Assembly: GCF_014653155.1 (NCBI RefSeq)
Contig: NZ_BNAF01000002.1
Span: forward strand, 186,001-250,000
Reading direction: 5' to 3'
Length of the DNA: 64,000 bases
Source: Sphingobacterium griseoflavum
GTDB taxonomy: Bacteria; Bacteroidota; Bacteroidia; Sphingobacteriales; Sphingobacteriaceae
In this document: in pieces, positions 18,638-28,711 of the stretch
Numbering within the stretch: the stretch's first letter is position 1
How the letters are laid out: each line of letters opens with the position of its first letter
Made by a program: the position numbers and the translations under genes
The notes under the pieces: model-generated
Databases searched by the model: none
Seen by the model: only the letters and a program-made list of their open reading frames with translations
Told to the model about the DNA's origin: nothing

Positions 18638-21052
18638 ATGACGAGCTTTAAACTCACCTTACGACAACTATGGCAACGACGCCTATTTACCGGTCTTAAT
18701 ATATTGGGATTGGCCATTGGCATCAGCGCCTGTTGGATCATTTTCCGTATTGTAAACTACGAGTTTAGTTTCGACAAGTCGCACCCAGAGGGTGAGCACA
18801 TTTATCAAGTTGGTAAAAGATCATTGTTCGAAAACAAAGAAAGTGGTTTTGCTGGCGTACCACTGCCTGTAGCGCCTTACATCATGGAAACGTTCGACGA
18901 TTTGGAGGAAGTCGTACCAGTATATGAACGTTACTATGAGACCGTAGCGGTTGATCGCAAAAATAACGATCCTTTTCGCGTTGACGAGCAGCGAGACATT
19001 GTTAGTACCGTACCCGCCTATTTTGATATGGTTCCTTACACTTGGCTTGCCGGCAGTAAGGATAAAGCCATCGCGCAGCCAAAGACGGTTGTATTAACCC
19101 ATTCGCGGGCTGCGGAATACTTTCCAAAAAAAGAAGTAGATGACATCATTGGGCAAACCATTGCCTACGACAGCACTTTGTTTACCATTACCGGTATAGT
19201 CGCCGACCTGGAAAAACCGAGCAGTTTTGCCGCAAAGGAATTTATGCCTATACCGGCAGATGAAATTACCGGCGGCAATTGGATGAGCTCCAACTCGGCG
19301 CATTTACTTTACTTAAAGCTGCAACCTTCCCAAAAGGCGGGCTTTCTACGTGCCCTCAATGCGAAATCTGACGAAGTCAATGCTGAAGAATACAAAAAAT
19401 ACAAATTTAAAAGTTGGTATGTGCTGTCGCCACTGGCAGCAAAACACTTTAACCAAGAATATGCCGCTGGAGCTTACAGCGCTAAAAAATCCCTGACCTA
19501 CAGCCTCATAGGCGTCGGTATATTTTTAGCATTATTGGCTGCTATCAACTACATCAACTTAAGCACCGCCCAAGTACCGCACCGCGCAAAGGAAATTGGT
19601 ATCCGAAAAACCTTGGGCGAACGCAACGGGCGACTAACATTGGAGTTTTTACGGCAAACCTTGTTTATCTGTCTTTGCGCCTTGTTGCTCGCTTTTCCTT
19701 TGGTATTGTTTTTCCAATACTTCTTCCACGATTTTATGCCACCGGGCATCAATGACTTCAACGACAACTTAGCTGTTGCCATATTTTTGATCACGCTATT
19801 AATCGCACTGACGCTATTCGCGGGCTTATACCCAGCCTATCTGATCAACAAGGTTAATATTGCTGATGTTATCAAAATAAACGGTTTGGGCAAACTGTCG
19901 CTAGGAAATCTTTCTGTACGTAAACTATTAATCGTATTCCAGTTTGTTATCGCACAGGTATTTGTTATCGGCGCTTTTATCGTGGCCTCGCAGATAAACT
20001 ATATGATGAACACCGATCTGGGATTTGAAAAAAATGCAGTGATCACCATTAAGCTTCCGTACAAATCCTATCAAAATGCGGAAGTTAATCCGTTTTTATA
20101 TAAACACGAGTTGGAAAACCGACCTGAAATCGCTGCTATCGCCTTGGGGCACCTCCCTTTAAACAATAACCATTGGGGGAATAGCTTAATTGCGAAATCG
20201 GACACGGGGCAAGTGCAGCTTAACTTAGCATTTAAATACGTCGATCCGGACTATTTAAACGTTTACGGGATCAAAACCTTGGCCGGACGATCTCCTTTAG
20301 CCAGTGATACGGCCAATGTCGTGTTCTTGAACGAAAGCGCCCGCGCGCGACTAGGATTCAAAAGCAATGACGCCGCTGTAGGACAACAGGTGTCCGATTT
20401 CGACGGTAAGCTTTTTACGATAACTGGAATAATTAATGATTTCCACCAAAAAGACTTGCATAATGCAAAAGAGGCGCTTGCAATTCGTATCTCACGAAAC
20501 AAACAGGTATTGCAAGCATTCAACATCCGTCTAGCGAACTCTCCAAAAGATTGGCCGCATGCCATTGCCCTTTTGGAAAAAGAGTGGAAGCATTTCTATC
20601 CGAATGCCCCCTTTACCTTTCGCTTTTATGATGATGAAATGAAATCGTTGTACGAGTCTGATATCAAACAGGCGCGCATCATCAACTTGGCTACAGCGGT
20701 AACAATCGTCTTAAGTTGTTTAGGCCTTATCGGACTCGTAACCCTTACCGCTTACCAGCGCACCAAGGAAATTGGGATACGAAAAGTTTTGGGTAGCAGC
20801 GTGGTAAACGTCATCGCACTTTTGGCAAAAGACTACATTCAATTGGTTGGTATTGCGATTTTGATTGCCTGTCCCTTAGCGTGGTGGGGTATGCGTAAAT
20901 GGTTAGAAGATTTTGCCTACCGCATAGAGATTCAATGGTGGATGCTATTGCTAACGGGCATACTAACCATGTTGATCGCTTTCCTATCAGTAAGCTATCA
21001 AGCATTAAAAGCAGCGAGAGCTAACCCAATCGACAGCTTGCGGGATGAATAG
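18638..21052 (+). CDS. MacB/FtsX-type ABC transporter permease 2
   Basis: 804 residues with the same two-half, eight-TM plan as permease 1. The N-terminus (LRQLWQRRLFTGLNILGLAIGISACWIIF) gives the cytoplasmic amphipathic helix and TM1. Coupling motifs are RAKEIGIRKTLGE (about 312; Glu follows where others have Ala or Ser) and RTKEIGIRKVLGS (about 707). The end is NPIDSLRDE. It follows ATPase 1 by 68 nt. Periplasmic domains differ strongly from the neighbours, so substrate or partner specificity probably differs too (inference). Confidence 0.92.
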   Translation: MTSFKLTLRQLWQRRLFTGLNILGLAIGISACWIIFRIVNYEFSFDKSHPEGEHIYQVGKRSLFENKESGFAGVPLPVAPYIMETFDDLEEVVPVYERYYETVAVDRKNNDPFRVDEQRDIVSTVPAYFDMVPYTWLAGSKDKAIAQPKTVVLTHSRAAEYFPKKEVDDIIGQTIAYDSTLFTITGIVADLEKPSSFAAKEFMPIPADEITGGNWMSSNSAHLLYLKLQPSQKAGFLRALNAKSDEVNAEEYKKYKFKSWYVLSPLAAKHFNQEYAAGAYSAKKSLTYSLIGVGIFLALLAAINYINLSTAQVPHRAKEIGIRKTLGERNGRLTLEFLRQTLFICLCALLLAFPLVLFFQYFFHDFMPPGINDFNDNLAVAIFLITLLIALTLFAGLYPAYLINKVNIADVIKINGLGKLSLGNLSVRKLLIVFQFVIAQVFVIGAFIVASQINYMMNTDLGFEKNAVITIKLPYKSYQNAEVNPFLYKHELENRPEIAAIALGHLPLNNNHWGNSLIAKSDTGQVQLNLAFKYVDPDYLNVYGIKTLAGRSPLASDTANVVFLNESARARLGFKSNDAAVGQQVSDFDGKLFTITGIINDFHQKDLHNAKEALAIRISRNKQVLQAFNIRLANSPKDWPHAIALLEKEWKHFYPNAPFTFRFYDDEMKSLYESDIKQARIINLATAVTIVLSCLGLIGLVTLTAYQRTKEIGIRKVLGSSVVNVIALLAKDYIQLVGIAILIACPLAWWGMRKWLEDFAYRIEIQWWMLLLTGILTMLIAFLSVSYQALKAARANPIDSLRDE

Positions 21053-21110
21053 TAAAAGTTACTACCTGCGTTGCATCGGAGGTACATCTTTTGACTTTTT
21101 AAATTCTAAC

Positions 21111-23555
21111 ATGTTACAGAACGACATCAAAATAGCTTGGAGAAACCTACGCAGCCAGCGGCTTTTCTCTACCATTAAAATCGGAGGCTTTGCTTTTGGA
21201 ATTGCTGTTTCCCTGCTTATTGCGTTGTTCGTGCAGCATGAGCTAAGCTACGATAAATTTTACCCGGAGGCGGATCAAGTATTCCGCTTGGTCGGCGTAG
21301 CCAAGCAAGACAATATCATCCGCAAGGGTATCTCCATGCCGGCACCTACCGGACCGACCTTCCAAGCAGAATTTCCTGCTGTGGAATCGACGGGACGGAT
21401 GCTTTCCAACCCCTTGTTTGGCGCGGGGAGCAATCAGTTATCTACGAATGAAAATCCGGAAAACTTCGCCGATAATGGCTTCACCTACGTGGATCAGGCG
21501 CTGTTGGATATGCTGCCGCTAGCCACCGTGTTTGGTTCCTTACCTCGCGCACTTGACGAACCCAACAGCATCGTGATCACCAAAAGCAAAGCCGAGAAGT
21601 ATTTCAAAGGAGACCCTATCGGCAAAATCATCTACCTAAATAACGATAAAGAAAAACCCTATAAAATCAATGCCGTTATCGAAGATGTGCCGAGCAACTC
21701 CCACCTCTATGGTTTCAACTTCTTTATGACCCTATCGGGCATCGACTTCTACCCCGGCGAACAGCAAAATTGGGTAGCCAGCAATTATGCCACATACATC
21801 AAGGTCAAGAAAGGAACAGATACCGAGCTGCTTGCCAAGCAGCTCACAAAATCATACATCAACGACCATTACATTCCGGCTATCCTGCAGGCCGGTATGC
21901 AGGTAAATCCAGTATTAAATTCCGCACGGCTCGTACTGCAGCCGCTCGAGAAGATACACCTCTACTCGACCGACATAAACGATTACAAGATCGAGACCCA
22001 GCAACGCGGCGACATCAAGGTGGTATGGATCTTTGCGGGCATCGCCAGCTTTATCCTACTTATTGCCGTAATTAATTTCATCAACCTATCTACTGCCAAT
22101 GCGAGCAGTCGCGCCAAAGAAGTCGGTGTGCGGAAAACCATCGGATCCAGCAAGAAGGCCTTGATCAAACAGTTTATCACCGAATCTTTGCTTTATAGCC
22201 TCATCTCGGTGTTTCTAGGTATCGCCATCAGCTTTCTGCTGTTGCCCCTATTCAACAACCTAGCTGATAAGACCTTGCACATTCCGTGGGACAGCTGGTA
22301 CTTTCTGCCTGCGGCCTTACTTGCGGCAGCAGGCCTAGGCTTGCTTTCGGGCATGTATCCCGCCTTCGTACTCTCCAGCTTCAAACCTATCGCGGTGCTC
22401 AAAGGCAACGTATCGCCAACAAGCGGTAGCTCCAACTTCCGTAATGGATTGGTCATCTTTCAATTTGCCACCTCCATTATCTTGATTATCGGCACGCTCA
22501 TTATCAACCAACAGCTTAATTTCATCCTGAACAAAGACATTGGCTTCAACAAAGACCAAGTCTTGGTTTTACATGGAACAAAAACCTTAGGCAATCAGGC
22601 GGAGGTTTTTAAAGATGAACTCAGCAATATCCCCAGCATACAAAGTGTTGCCATTAGCGATTACCTACCCGTGAATATCGACGGATCCAAGCGTAATGGC
22701 AATACGTTTAATCTCGAAGACACGCAACAAGTGGAAACTAGCAAAGGAGGACAGTTTTGGATAGTCGATAAAGACTACATCAGCACATTTGGGCTGCATT
22801 TGATGGCTGGGCGAAACTTCAATATGGATATCGCGTCCGACTCGACAGCTGCGATCGTAAACCAACGGATGGTCAGAGAGCTGGGTATCAAAGATCCTAT
22901 CGGTGCACGCATTACTAACGGCAACAGCTACACCATCATCGGTGTGGTTGAAGATTTCATCTTCGGCTCTCTACGCGAAGAGGGCTTAGATCCCCTTTGT
23001 ATGGTTATTGGCGGCAGCAATTCGCTCATATCCGTTAAAATCAAAGCAGCCGATGCCACGCAAACCCTACGAGATATCAGCAACATTTGGACTAAATTTT
23101 TGCCACAGCAACAGATACAGTACAGTTTCTTGGATGAAGGTTTTGCCTCGCTATACAACGATGTACAGCGTACCCAAGGCATCTTCACGGCCTTCGCCAT
23201 CATTACGATATTTATCGCCTGTTTGGGACTGTTCGGTCTGGCAGCCTATACCACGGCACAGCGCACCAAGGAAATCGGGGTGCGCAAAGTGTTAGGGGCA
23301 AGTGTATCGCGCATTATCCAGCTGCTATCCTTTGGATTCCTAAAACTGATAATATTGGCTTTACTTATTGCCACACCTATCGCTTGGTGGGCCATGCAAA
23401 GCTGGTTACAAGATTTTAATTACCGCATCGAAGTAGAATGGTGGGTATTTGCGTTGACCGGCGGCATCAGCCTGTTTATAGCTATGGGCACCATCTGCTA
23501 CCATGCGCTAAGAACAGCAAGGATGAATCCTGTCAAGAGCTTACGGGATGAGTGA
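21111..23555 (+). CDS. MacB/FtsX-type ABC transporter permease 3
   Basis: 814 residues from ATG 21111. The frame is open 66 nt further upstream, but the homologous start (NDIKIAWRNLRSQRLFSTIKI) and a TTTTGACTTTTTAAATT element directly before 21111 favour this codon. TM1 about 25-46; coupling motifs RAKEVGVRKTIGS (about 333) and RTKEIGVRKVLGA (about 717). PCD1 is somewhat longer than in its neighbours. The end is NPVKSLRDE. The gap to permease 2 is 58 nt. Confidence 0.92.
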   Translation: MLQNDIKIAWRNLRSQRLFSTIKIGGFAFGIAVSLLIALFVQHELSYDKFYPEADQVFRLVGVAKQDNIIRKGISMPAPTGPTFQAEFPAVESTGRMLSNPLFGAGSNQLSTNENPENFADNGFTYVDQALLDMLPLATVFGSLPRALDEPNSIVITKSKAEKYFKGDPIGKIIYLNNDKEKPYKINAVIEDVPSNSHLYGFNFFMTLSGIDFYPGEQQNWVASNYATYIKVKKGTDTELLAKQLTKSYINDHYIPAILQAGMQVNPVLNSARLVLQPLEKIHLYSTDINDYKIETQQRGDIKVVWIFAGIASFILLIAVINFINLSTANASSRAKEVGVRKTIGSSKKALIKQFITESLLYSLISVFLGIAISFLLLPLFNNLADKTLHIPWDSWYFLPAALLAAAGLGLLSGMYPAFVLSSFKPIAVLKGNVSPTSGSSNFRNGLVIFQFATSIILIIGTLIINQQLNFILNKDIGFNKDQVLVLHGTKTLGNQAEVFKDELSNIPSIQSVAISDYLPVNIDGSKRNGNTFNLEDTQQVETSKGGQFWIVDKDYISTFGLHLMAGRNFNMDIASDSTAAIVNQRMVRELGIKDPIGARITNGNSYTIIGVVEDFIFGSLREEGLDPLCMVIGGSNSLISVKIKAADATQTLRDISNIWTKFLPQQQIQYSFLDEGFASLYNDVQRTQGIFTAFAIITIFIACLGLFGLAAYTTAQRTKEIGVRKVLGASVSRIIQLLSFGFLKLIILALLIATPIAWWAMQSWLQDFNYRIEVEWWVFALTGGISLFIAMGTICYHALRTARMNPVKSLRDE

Positions 23556-23672
23556 TGAAAAGTCAAAATTAAAAAGTAAAAAAACCGACAAGGGTGATAA
23601 GCAGGTTGCGGAGGTTTTAAAAGCAAATGTGTCGTCTACGATCTAACTACTATTATCTAAATACGAAGTACT
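23556..23672. repeat. Conserved permease spacer element, copy S1
   Basis: The spacer between permeases 3 and 4. After an A-rich stretch containing AAAAGTCAAAATTAAAAAG, the last 88 nt before the ATG begin with CCGACA and end in a heptad-like run (GTCTACG-ATCTAAC-TACTATT-ATCTAAA-TAC). It shares this plan with S2-S5 and is closest to S5 (roughly 80% by eye, no gaps). Confidence 0.8.
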
Positions 23673-26084
23673 ATGGTAAGGAATTATTTTAAAACAGCAG
23701 TCCGATACACCTTGAAGAACAAGGTGATTACAGGTATCAATATACTCAGCTTAGCGATTGGCATTAGCGCCACTTTGGTTATCTTTCTGCTGATCCAACA
23801 CGACTTAAGCTTTGACAAGGAAGTCACGGATCGAGACCGCGTGTACCGTTTGGTGAGTGATGGCGACTTTAAGAATTCCGGCACTTTGGTTCCCTTGGTA
23901 CGTATGCTAGAAACCGAACTGACAGCCATCGAGTCCGTGCTTCCGCTTTACAAGATCCAAAACGCGAAAATAAAGGCCTCCACGCCCGGCAGCAAACAGC
24001 AGCAGGTGTTAACCAAACAGCAAGGCTTCGTCTTCACCAATAGCCAATATTTTGCATTCTATCCACACACATGGCTGGCCGGATCGCCAGCCGCACTCGA
24101 TCAGCAGAGCATGGCCGTATTGACCGACAAAGATCTGCAACGCTATTTCCCGAATGTTTCGCCTACAGAAGCCATTGGCAAAACGTTTGTCTTGGGCGAT
24201 TCTATCACGCTGGAGATCGCTGGGATTGTCAAGGAGATGTCCTACAATTCCGATTTCAAGTTTACGAGCTTTGTCGGCGTCGCAACGATACCCCTGTATG
24301 CAAGCCTCAAAGAACAATTTAATTGGGACGCATGGAGTAATTACTCGGATGCCTACCAATGCCTGCTAAAGATCAAAGCGGGTACCTCCATCGAACACAT
24401 GGAGAAAGAGATCCTTGCACTATTGGCCAAGCATAAAAAGATAGACATCGATGGTTGGGAAGACAAGTTCAAGCTGCAGCCCCTTGCAGATGTACACTTC
24501 AACACGGATTTTAATTACAGTGCCACCAAGCCGGATACCTTGCGCAACCTGCTTATACTAGCGCTGTTTCTACTGTCCTTAGGCATCATCAACTTTGTCA
24601 ACCTTTCTACGGCCCAATCCATCGAACGGGCAAAAGAGATCGGTATTCGCAAAACCTTAGGCAGCTCTAAGCGGAAGCTGGTGCTACAGTTTCTCACCGA
24701 AACATGCATCGTAGCGTTCGTTGCGAACCTGCTATCTATTATTTTACTGCCTATCCTGCTACAAACCTTTGCCGGATTTATCCCCAAAGGAATTACCTGG
24801 CAAAACTTGCCAATAGCCAGTATGGCGCTGTTTCTATTCGTCCAACTTGTCTTCGTAACCTTAATCGCCGGATTTTACCCAGCTTGGATACTGACGGGCT
24901 ATGCACCGGTGTTAGCACTTAAAAATCAGCTATCCAAAAACAGTAATCTGTCGAGAAGCGCCGGTATCCGCAAAACCTTAACCGTATTTCAATTTGTTTT
25001 AGCACAAGTTTTTCTGATAGCCGTCTTGGTGGTCAGCAAGCAGATACACTTTGCTACCCATAAGGACATGGGCTTTCGGAAGGAAGCTATTATCAATTTC
25101 TATATACCCGGTTCGTTCAGCAATACAGAAAAAGGAAAACTGTTAAAGAGCAAGCTCACAGCCATGCCCGAAATAAAGGCCTTAAGTTTTGGTAACCAAT
25201 CGCCGGCCTTCTCCGGATGGATGAACACCACCATAAACACCGGCAACGAAGAGGACAACAAACTGGTGACCTTAGACTCTAGAACGGGCGACGAGCATTA
25301 TCTCGAGGTATACAATATTCCGCTCGTGGCAGGGCGCAATATCGAACTTCGTGACTCCATTACCGAGGCCATGATCAACGAAAAAGCACTCCCGCTGCTT
25401 CACCTGAAGTCGCCGCAAGACGCCTTGGGACTATCCCTAAATAATGGTGAATTAACTGTCGTAGGCGTTATGAAAGATTTTGATGTGGCCTCTGCCCATC
25501 ACGAAGTACGGCCACTCATTTATTGGGGGGATAAGAGAGGATATGTTATGCATATCGCCCTAGATCAGCAACATCCCGAAAACTGGAAAACAGCCATCGA
25601 TAAGATATCCAAGGAATACAGCGCACTGTTCCCAGAGGATGCCTTCGAATACAAGTTTCTCGACGAAACTATTGCAGGCTTCTACATGAAAGAACAGCAG
25701 CTGTCCAAACTACTGCGATGGGCCGTGAGCTTATCTATCGTCATTGCCGGTTTAGGTCTATTTGGGTTAGCCATATTCACGGCCAACCAGCGATCCAAAG
25801 AAATTGGTATCCGTAAAGTATTGGGTGCTACCGCAGCACAAATTGTCGCCCTGCTGCTCAAAAACCTGATCTCCTTAGTGGCTATAGCCTGTCTGATCGC
25901 ATTTCCGATCGCTTGGTATTTAGTCAACAATTGGTTGCAGGACTTTGCCTACCGAACGACAATCAACTGGTGGATATTTGCCGTATCGGCTATCGGCTTA
26001 CTCCTTGTTGCAACAGCTGTACTCCTATCGAAAACGGTTCTTGCTGCACGTGCAAATCCGGTGGATAGCCTGCGGGATGAGTAG
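23673..26084 (+). CDS. MacB/FtsX-type ABC transporter permease 4
   Basis: 803 residues, two FtsX halves. The N-terminus MVRNYFKTAVRYTLKNKVITGINILSLAIGISATL lacks the KIAWR box that most others share (TAVRYT instead). Coupling motifs RAKEIGIRKTLGS (about 318) and RSKEIGIRKVLGA (about 706). The end is NPVDSLRDE. It is bounded by spacer elements S1 and S2, so it is the first of five cassette-like permease genes. Confidence 0.92.
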   Translation: MVRNYFKTAVRYTLKNKVITGINILSLAIGISATLVIFLLIQHDLSFDKEVTDRDRVYRLVSDGDFKNSGTLVPLVRMLETELTAIESVLPLYKIQNAKIKASTPGSKQQQVLTKQQGFVFTNSQYFAFYPHTWLAGSPAALDQQSMAVLTDKDLQRYFPNVSPTEAIGKTFVLGDSITLEIAGIVKEMSYNSDFKFTSFVGVATIPLYASLKEQFNWDAWSNYSDAYQCLLKIKAGTSIEHMEKEILALLAKHKKIDIDGWEDKFKLQPLADVHFNTDFNYSATKPDTLRNLLILALFLLSLGIINFVNLSTAQSIERAKEIGIRKTLGSSKRKLVLQFLTETCIVAFVANLLSIILLPILLQTFAGFIPKGITWQNLPIASMALFLFVQLVFVTLIAGFYPAWILTGYAPVLALKNQLSKNSNLSRSAGIRKTLTVFQFVLAQVFLIAVLVVSKQIHFATHKDMGFRKEAIINFYIPGSFSNTEKGKLLKSKLTAMPEIKALSFGNQSPAFSGWMNTTINTGNEEDNKLVTLDSRTGDEHYLEVYNIPLVAGRNIELRDSITEAMINEKALPLLHLKSPQDALGLSLNNGELTVVGVMKDFDVASAHHEVRPLIYWGDKRGYVMHIALDQQHPENWKTAIDKISKEYSALFPEDAFEYKFLDETIAGFYMKEQQLSKLLRWAVSLSIVIAGLGLFGLAIFTANQRSKEIGIRKVLGATAAQIVALLLKNLISLVAIACLIAFPIAWYLVNNWLQDFAYRTTINWWIFAVSAIGLLLVATAVLLSKTVLAARANPVDSLRDE

Positions 26085-26208
26085 GGAAAAGTAAAAAAGC
26101 GAAAGTAAAATTAAAAAAAACCGACAGGGGATGACAAGCATGGCGCGAATTAGTCACAAGCAAATGCCTCGTCTACGGTCTAAGTACTATCATCTAAATA
26201 CTTGAAAA
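26085..26208. repeat. Conserved permease spacer element, copy S2
   Basis: Spacer between permeases 4 and 5. The last 88 nt (from CCGACAGGGG at 26121) differ from S3 at three positions by my reading. Heptad-like run GTCTACG-GTCTAAG-TACTATC-ATCTAAA-TAC. A 24-codon open frame (ATG at 26131, MTSMARISHKQMPRLRSK...) ends in TGA just before the permease ATG. Confidence 0.85.
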
Positions 26209-28587
26209 ATGATAAAGAACTATATAAGGATAGCTTGGCGCAATTTACGAAAGAGTAAATCATTCTCTATCATCAACATTTTAGGATTAGCTATCGGGAT
26301 GGCGGGTGCACTGCTCATTGCACTTTGGCTACAAAATATGCTTTCCATGGATCACTTTCATGCAAAAAGTGATCGACTGTATGTCATGAGCAACCGCGAC
26401 ACCTATCAGGGCGAACTTCAAGCCTGGTTGAATACCCCAAAAATCATGGGGCCAACGTTAAAGAATGACTTTCCAGAAATTGAAAGTTTTACACGTATCG
26501 ACCAAGGACACGAGTTTCTTACAACAAACAAGGAGAAGAAACTCGTTTCAAAAGTCGCTTTCGTGGATCCCGGCTTTTTTAATATGTTCAGCTACGAACT
26601 ACTTCGAGGCGATAGGGTCAACCCACTGGCAGATGCCAATTCCGTAGTTCTTACAGAAAAATATGCGCAGGCACTTTTTGGCGATGAAGATCCCATCGGA
26701 AAATCATTGGAGATAGAGTCGACTCACCCTGTTGTGGTAAAAGCTGTGCTAAAAGATCCCTCCAGCGTTAGCAGTCTGCAATTCGACTACCTCGTATCTT
26801 GGGATCTCGCTAAAAAAATGGGCTACGTCGATGAAAACTGGTCCAACAATTCCACATACACCTATGTATTGCTAAAAGAAGGAACGACACTAAGCAATTT
26901 TAACAACAACATTCGCCTCTTTAGCCAAAATCATATCAATGTTGGCGACAACGAGATCAAATCAACGAATGAATTATTTGCATTCCCTTACCGAGACACT
27001 TACCTATATGACGCGAGCGAGCAGGGTAACTACACAACAGGCCGCATTCGACTCGTACATCTTTTTAGCTGGATCGGTGTATTCATCCTACTTGTCGCCT
27101 GCATAAATTTTATGAACTTGAGCACCGCAAGATCCGAGCGAAGAGCAAAAGAGGTTGGGGTTAGAAAAGTTATTGGAGCGACACGCAAAAGCTTGATTCT
27201 ACAGTTCATCACGGAAAGTGTATTAATCAGCTTATGCGCAGCAGTATTTGCGGTGATTATGGTGGTTATCGCTCTTCCGTCCTTTAACAATTTGGTCGAA
27301 AAAAACCTGACCATTTCTCTCCTAGCCGGATGTAACTGGCTCTTCCTAGCCATCTTCAGCATCGTGACAGGAATCTTGGCAGGTAGCTACCCCGCATTCT
27401 TCCTCTCTTCGTTCAAGCCTATGCATACCTTGAAGGGAAAAATGATGGCTTACAGCAAAGGTCTTAACCTGAGGTCGCTGCTAGTTGTCATGCAGTTTAG
27501 CTTTGCTATTATCCTCACCATATCAACCATCATCGTCTTCCAGCAAATTCAGCATACCAAAGACAGAGACCGCGGCTACAATGTAAACGGTCTGGTAACA
27601 ACGAAATTCTCCGGAGATTTGTACAAAAACTACGAAAGCCTTCGCCAAGAACTACTGGCCAGCAATGCCGTAACCTCGGTATCTAAGAACATGTCCCCCG
27701 TAACTAGTCGCTACAGTAACGGATGGGGATTTAGTTGGGCCGGAAGCGCAGAAAGCGATAAAAGGATATCTTTCAATCGCTTTAGTACAGATGCCGACGC
27801 GGTAAAAACACTAGGGTTTACCCTTGTTGACGGTCGGGATATTAATATATATAAGTATGCGACCGATAGTAATGCCATGCTGCTAACAGAAACTGCCGTC
27901 CAAAAGATGCGTTTAGAAAACCCCGTCGGACAGACTATTCAAGGAGATGGACAAAACTGGACAGTGGTTGGGGTGATCAAAGATTTTATCGTCGAGTCAC
28001 CCTTCTACTCCCCTTATCCCATGGTTGTATTTGGACCACAGTCTTGGTTTTCCAATATCCATTACAGACTGAACACCACAAACAGCACATCCGATAATCT
28101 AAAAGTTATCGAAACGATCTTTAATAAATTTAATACGGAATACCCTTTCGAATACAGCTTTATTGATCAATCATTTGAAGACAAATTTAAGGAAGCGCAG
28201 TCCATCGGGACCATCTCCCTGCTCTTTGCGGGATTAACCATCTTTATCTCTTGTCTTGGGCTATTGGCACTGATCACGTACATGGCCGAAACGCGCATCA
28301 AAGAGATCGCTGTGAGAAAGGTATTGGGGGCAAGTATCCTCCAAGTGACGTCGCTGCTATCCATCGATTTCATCAAACTGGTCCTTATCGCGATTCTCAT
28401 TGCCTCTCCAGTAGCCTGGTGGGCAATGGAAAAATGGCTGCAAGATTACAGCTACCGCATTGAAATACAGTGGCACTATTTTCTTTCCGCAGGGTTAGCT
28501 GCTGTCTTAATCAGCATGGTTACCATCAGCTACCAGTCCATTAAAGCTGCGCGTGCAAATCCCGTGGACAGCCTGCGGGATGAGTAG
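26209..28587 (+). CDS. MacB/FtsX-type ABC transporter permease 5
   Basis: 792 residues. The N-terminal box KNYIRIAWRNLRKSKSFSI leads into TM1 (about 22-43). Coupling motifs RAKEVGVRKVIGA (about 310) and RIKEIAVRKVLGA (about 694; Gly replaced by Ala as in one motif of permease 1). The end is NPVDSLRDE. Its last 50 nt and first 30 nt are close in DNA sequence to permeases 6-8, whereas the periplasmic domains are not. Confidence 0.92.
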   Translation: MIKNYIRIAWRNLRKSKSFSIINILGLAIGMAGALLIALWLQNMLSMDHFHAKSDRLYVMSNRDTYQGELQAWLNTPKIMGPTLKNDFPEIESFTRIDQGHEFLTTNKEKKLVSKVAFVDPGFFNMFSYELLRGDRVNPLADANSVVLTEKYAQALFGDEDPIGKSLEIESTHPVVVKAVLKDPSSVSSLQFDYLVSWDLAKKMGYVDENWSNNSTYTYVLLKEGTTLSNFNNNIRLFSQNHINVGDNEIKSTNELFAFPYRDTYLYDASEQGNYTTGRIRLVHLFSWIGVFILLVACINFMNLSTARSERRAKEVGVRKVIGATRKSLILQFITESVLISLCAAVFAVIMVVIALPSFNNLVEKNLTISLLAGCNWLFLAIFSIVTGILAGSYPAFFLSSFKPMHTLKGKMMAYSKGLNLRSLLVVMQFSFAIILTISTIIVFQQIQHTKDRDRGYNVNGLVTTKFSGDLYKNYESLRQELLASNAVTSVSKNMSPVTSRYSNGWGFSWAGSAESDKRISFNRFSTDADAVKTLGFTLVDGRDINIYKYATDSNAMLLTETAVQKMRLENPVGQTIQGDGQNWTVVGVIKDFIVESPFYSPYPMVVFGPQSWFSNIHYRLNTTNSTSDNLKVIETIFNKFNTEYPFEYSFIDQSFEDKFKEAQSIGTISLLFAGLTIFISCLGLLALITYMAETRIKEIAVRKVLGASILQVTSLLSIDFIKLVLIAILIASPVAWWAMEKWLQDYSYRIEIQWHYFLSAGLAAVLISMVTISYQSIKAARANPVDSLRDE

Positions 28588-28711
28588 GGAAAAGTAAAAA
28601 AGCAAAAGTAAAAATTTAAAAAACCGACAGGGGGTGACAAGCATGGTGCGAATTAGTCACAAGCAAATGCCTCGTCTACGGTCTAAGTACTATCATCTAA
28701 ATACTAGAAAA
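28588..28711. repeat. Conserved permease spacer element, copy S3
   Basis: Spacer between permeases 5 and 6, same plan as S2. From CCGACA at 28624 it is 88 nt long and differs from S4 at one position by my reading. The GTG-initiated frame at 28634 runs in frame into permease 6, because ACTTGA of S2 is ACTAGA here. Confidence 0.85.

Noticed and set aside
21045..21110. N-terminal extension of permease 3 (22 residues)
   Set aside because: The extension overlaps the end of permease 2 and the T-rich spacer; homologous permeases all start at the position equivalent to ATG 21111.
28634..28711. 26-residue extensions of permeases 6 and 7 (28634-28711 and 31125-31202)
   Set aside because: They are translations of the repeated spacer element, not of protein sequence shared with other permeases; the starts at 28712 and 31203 fit the family.
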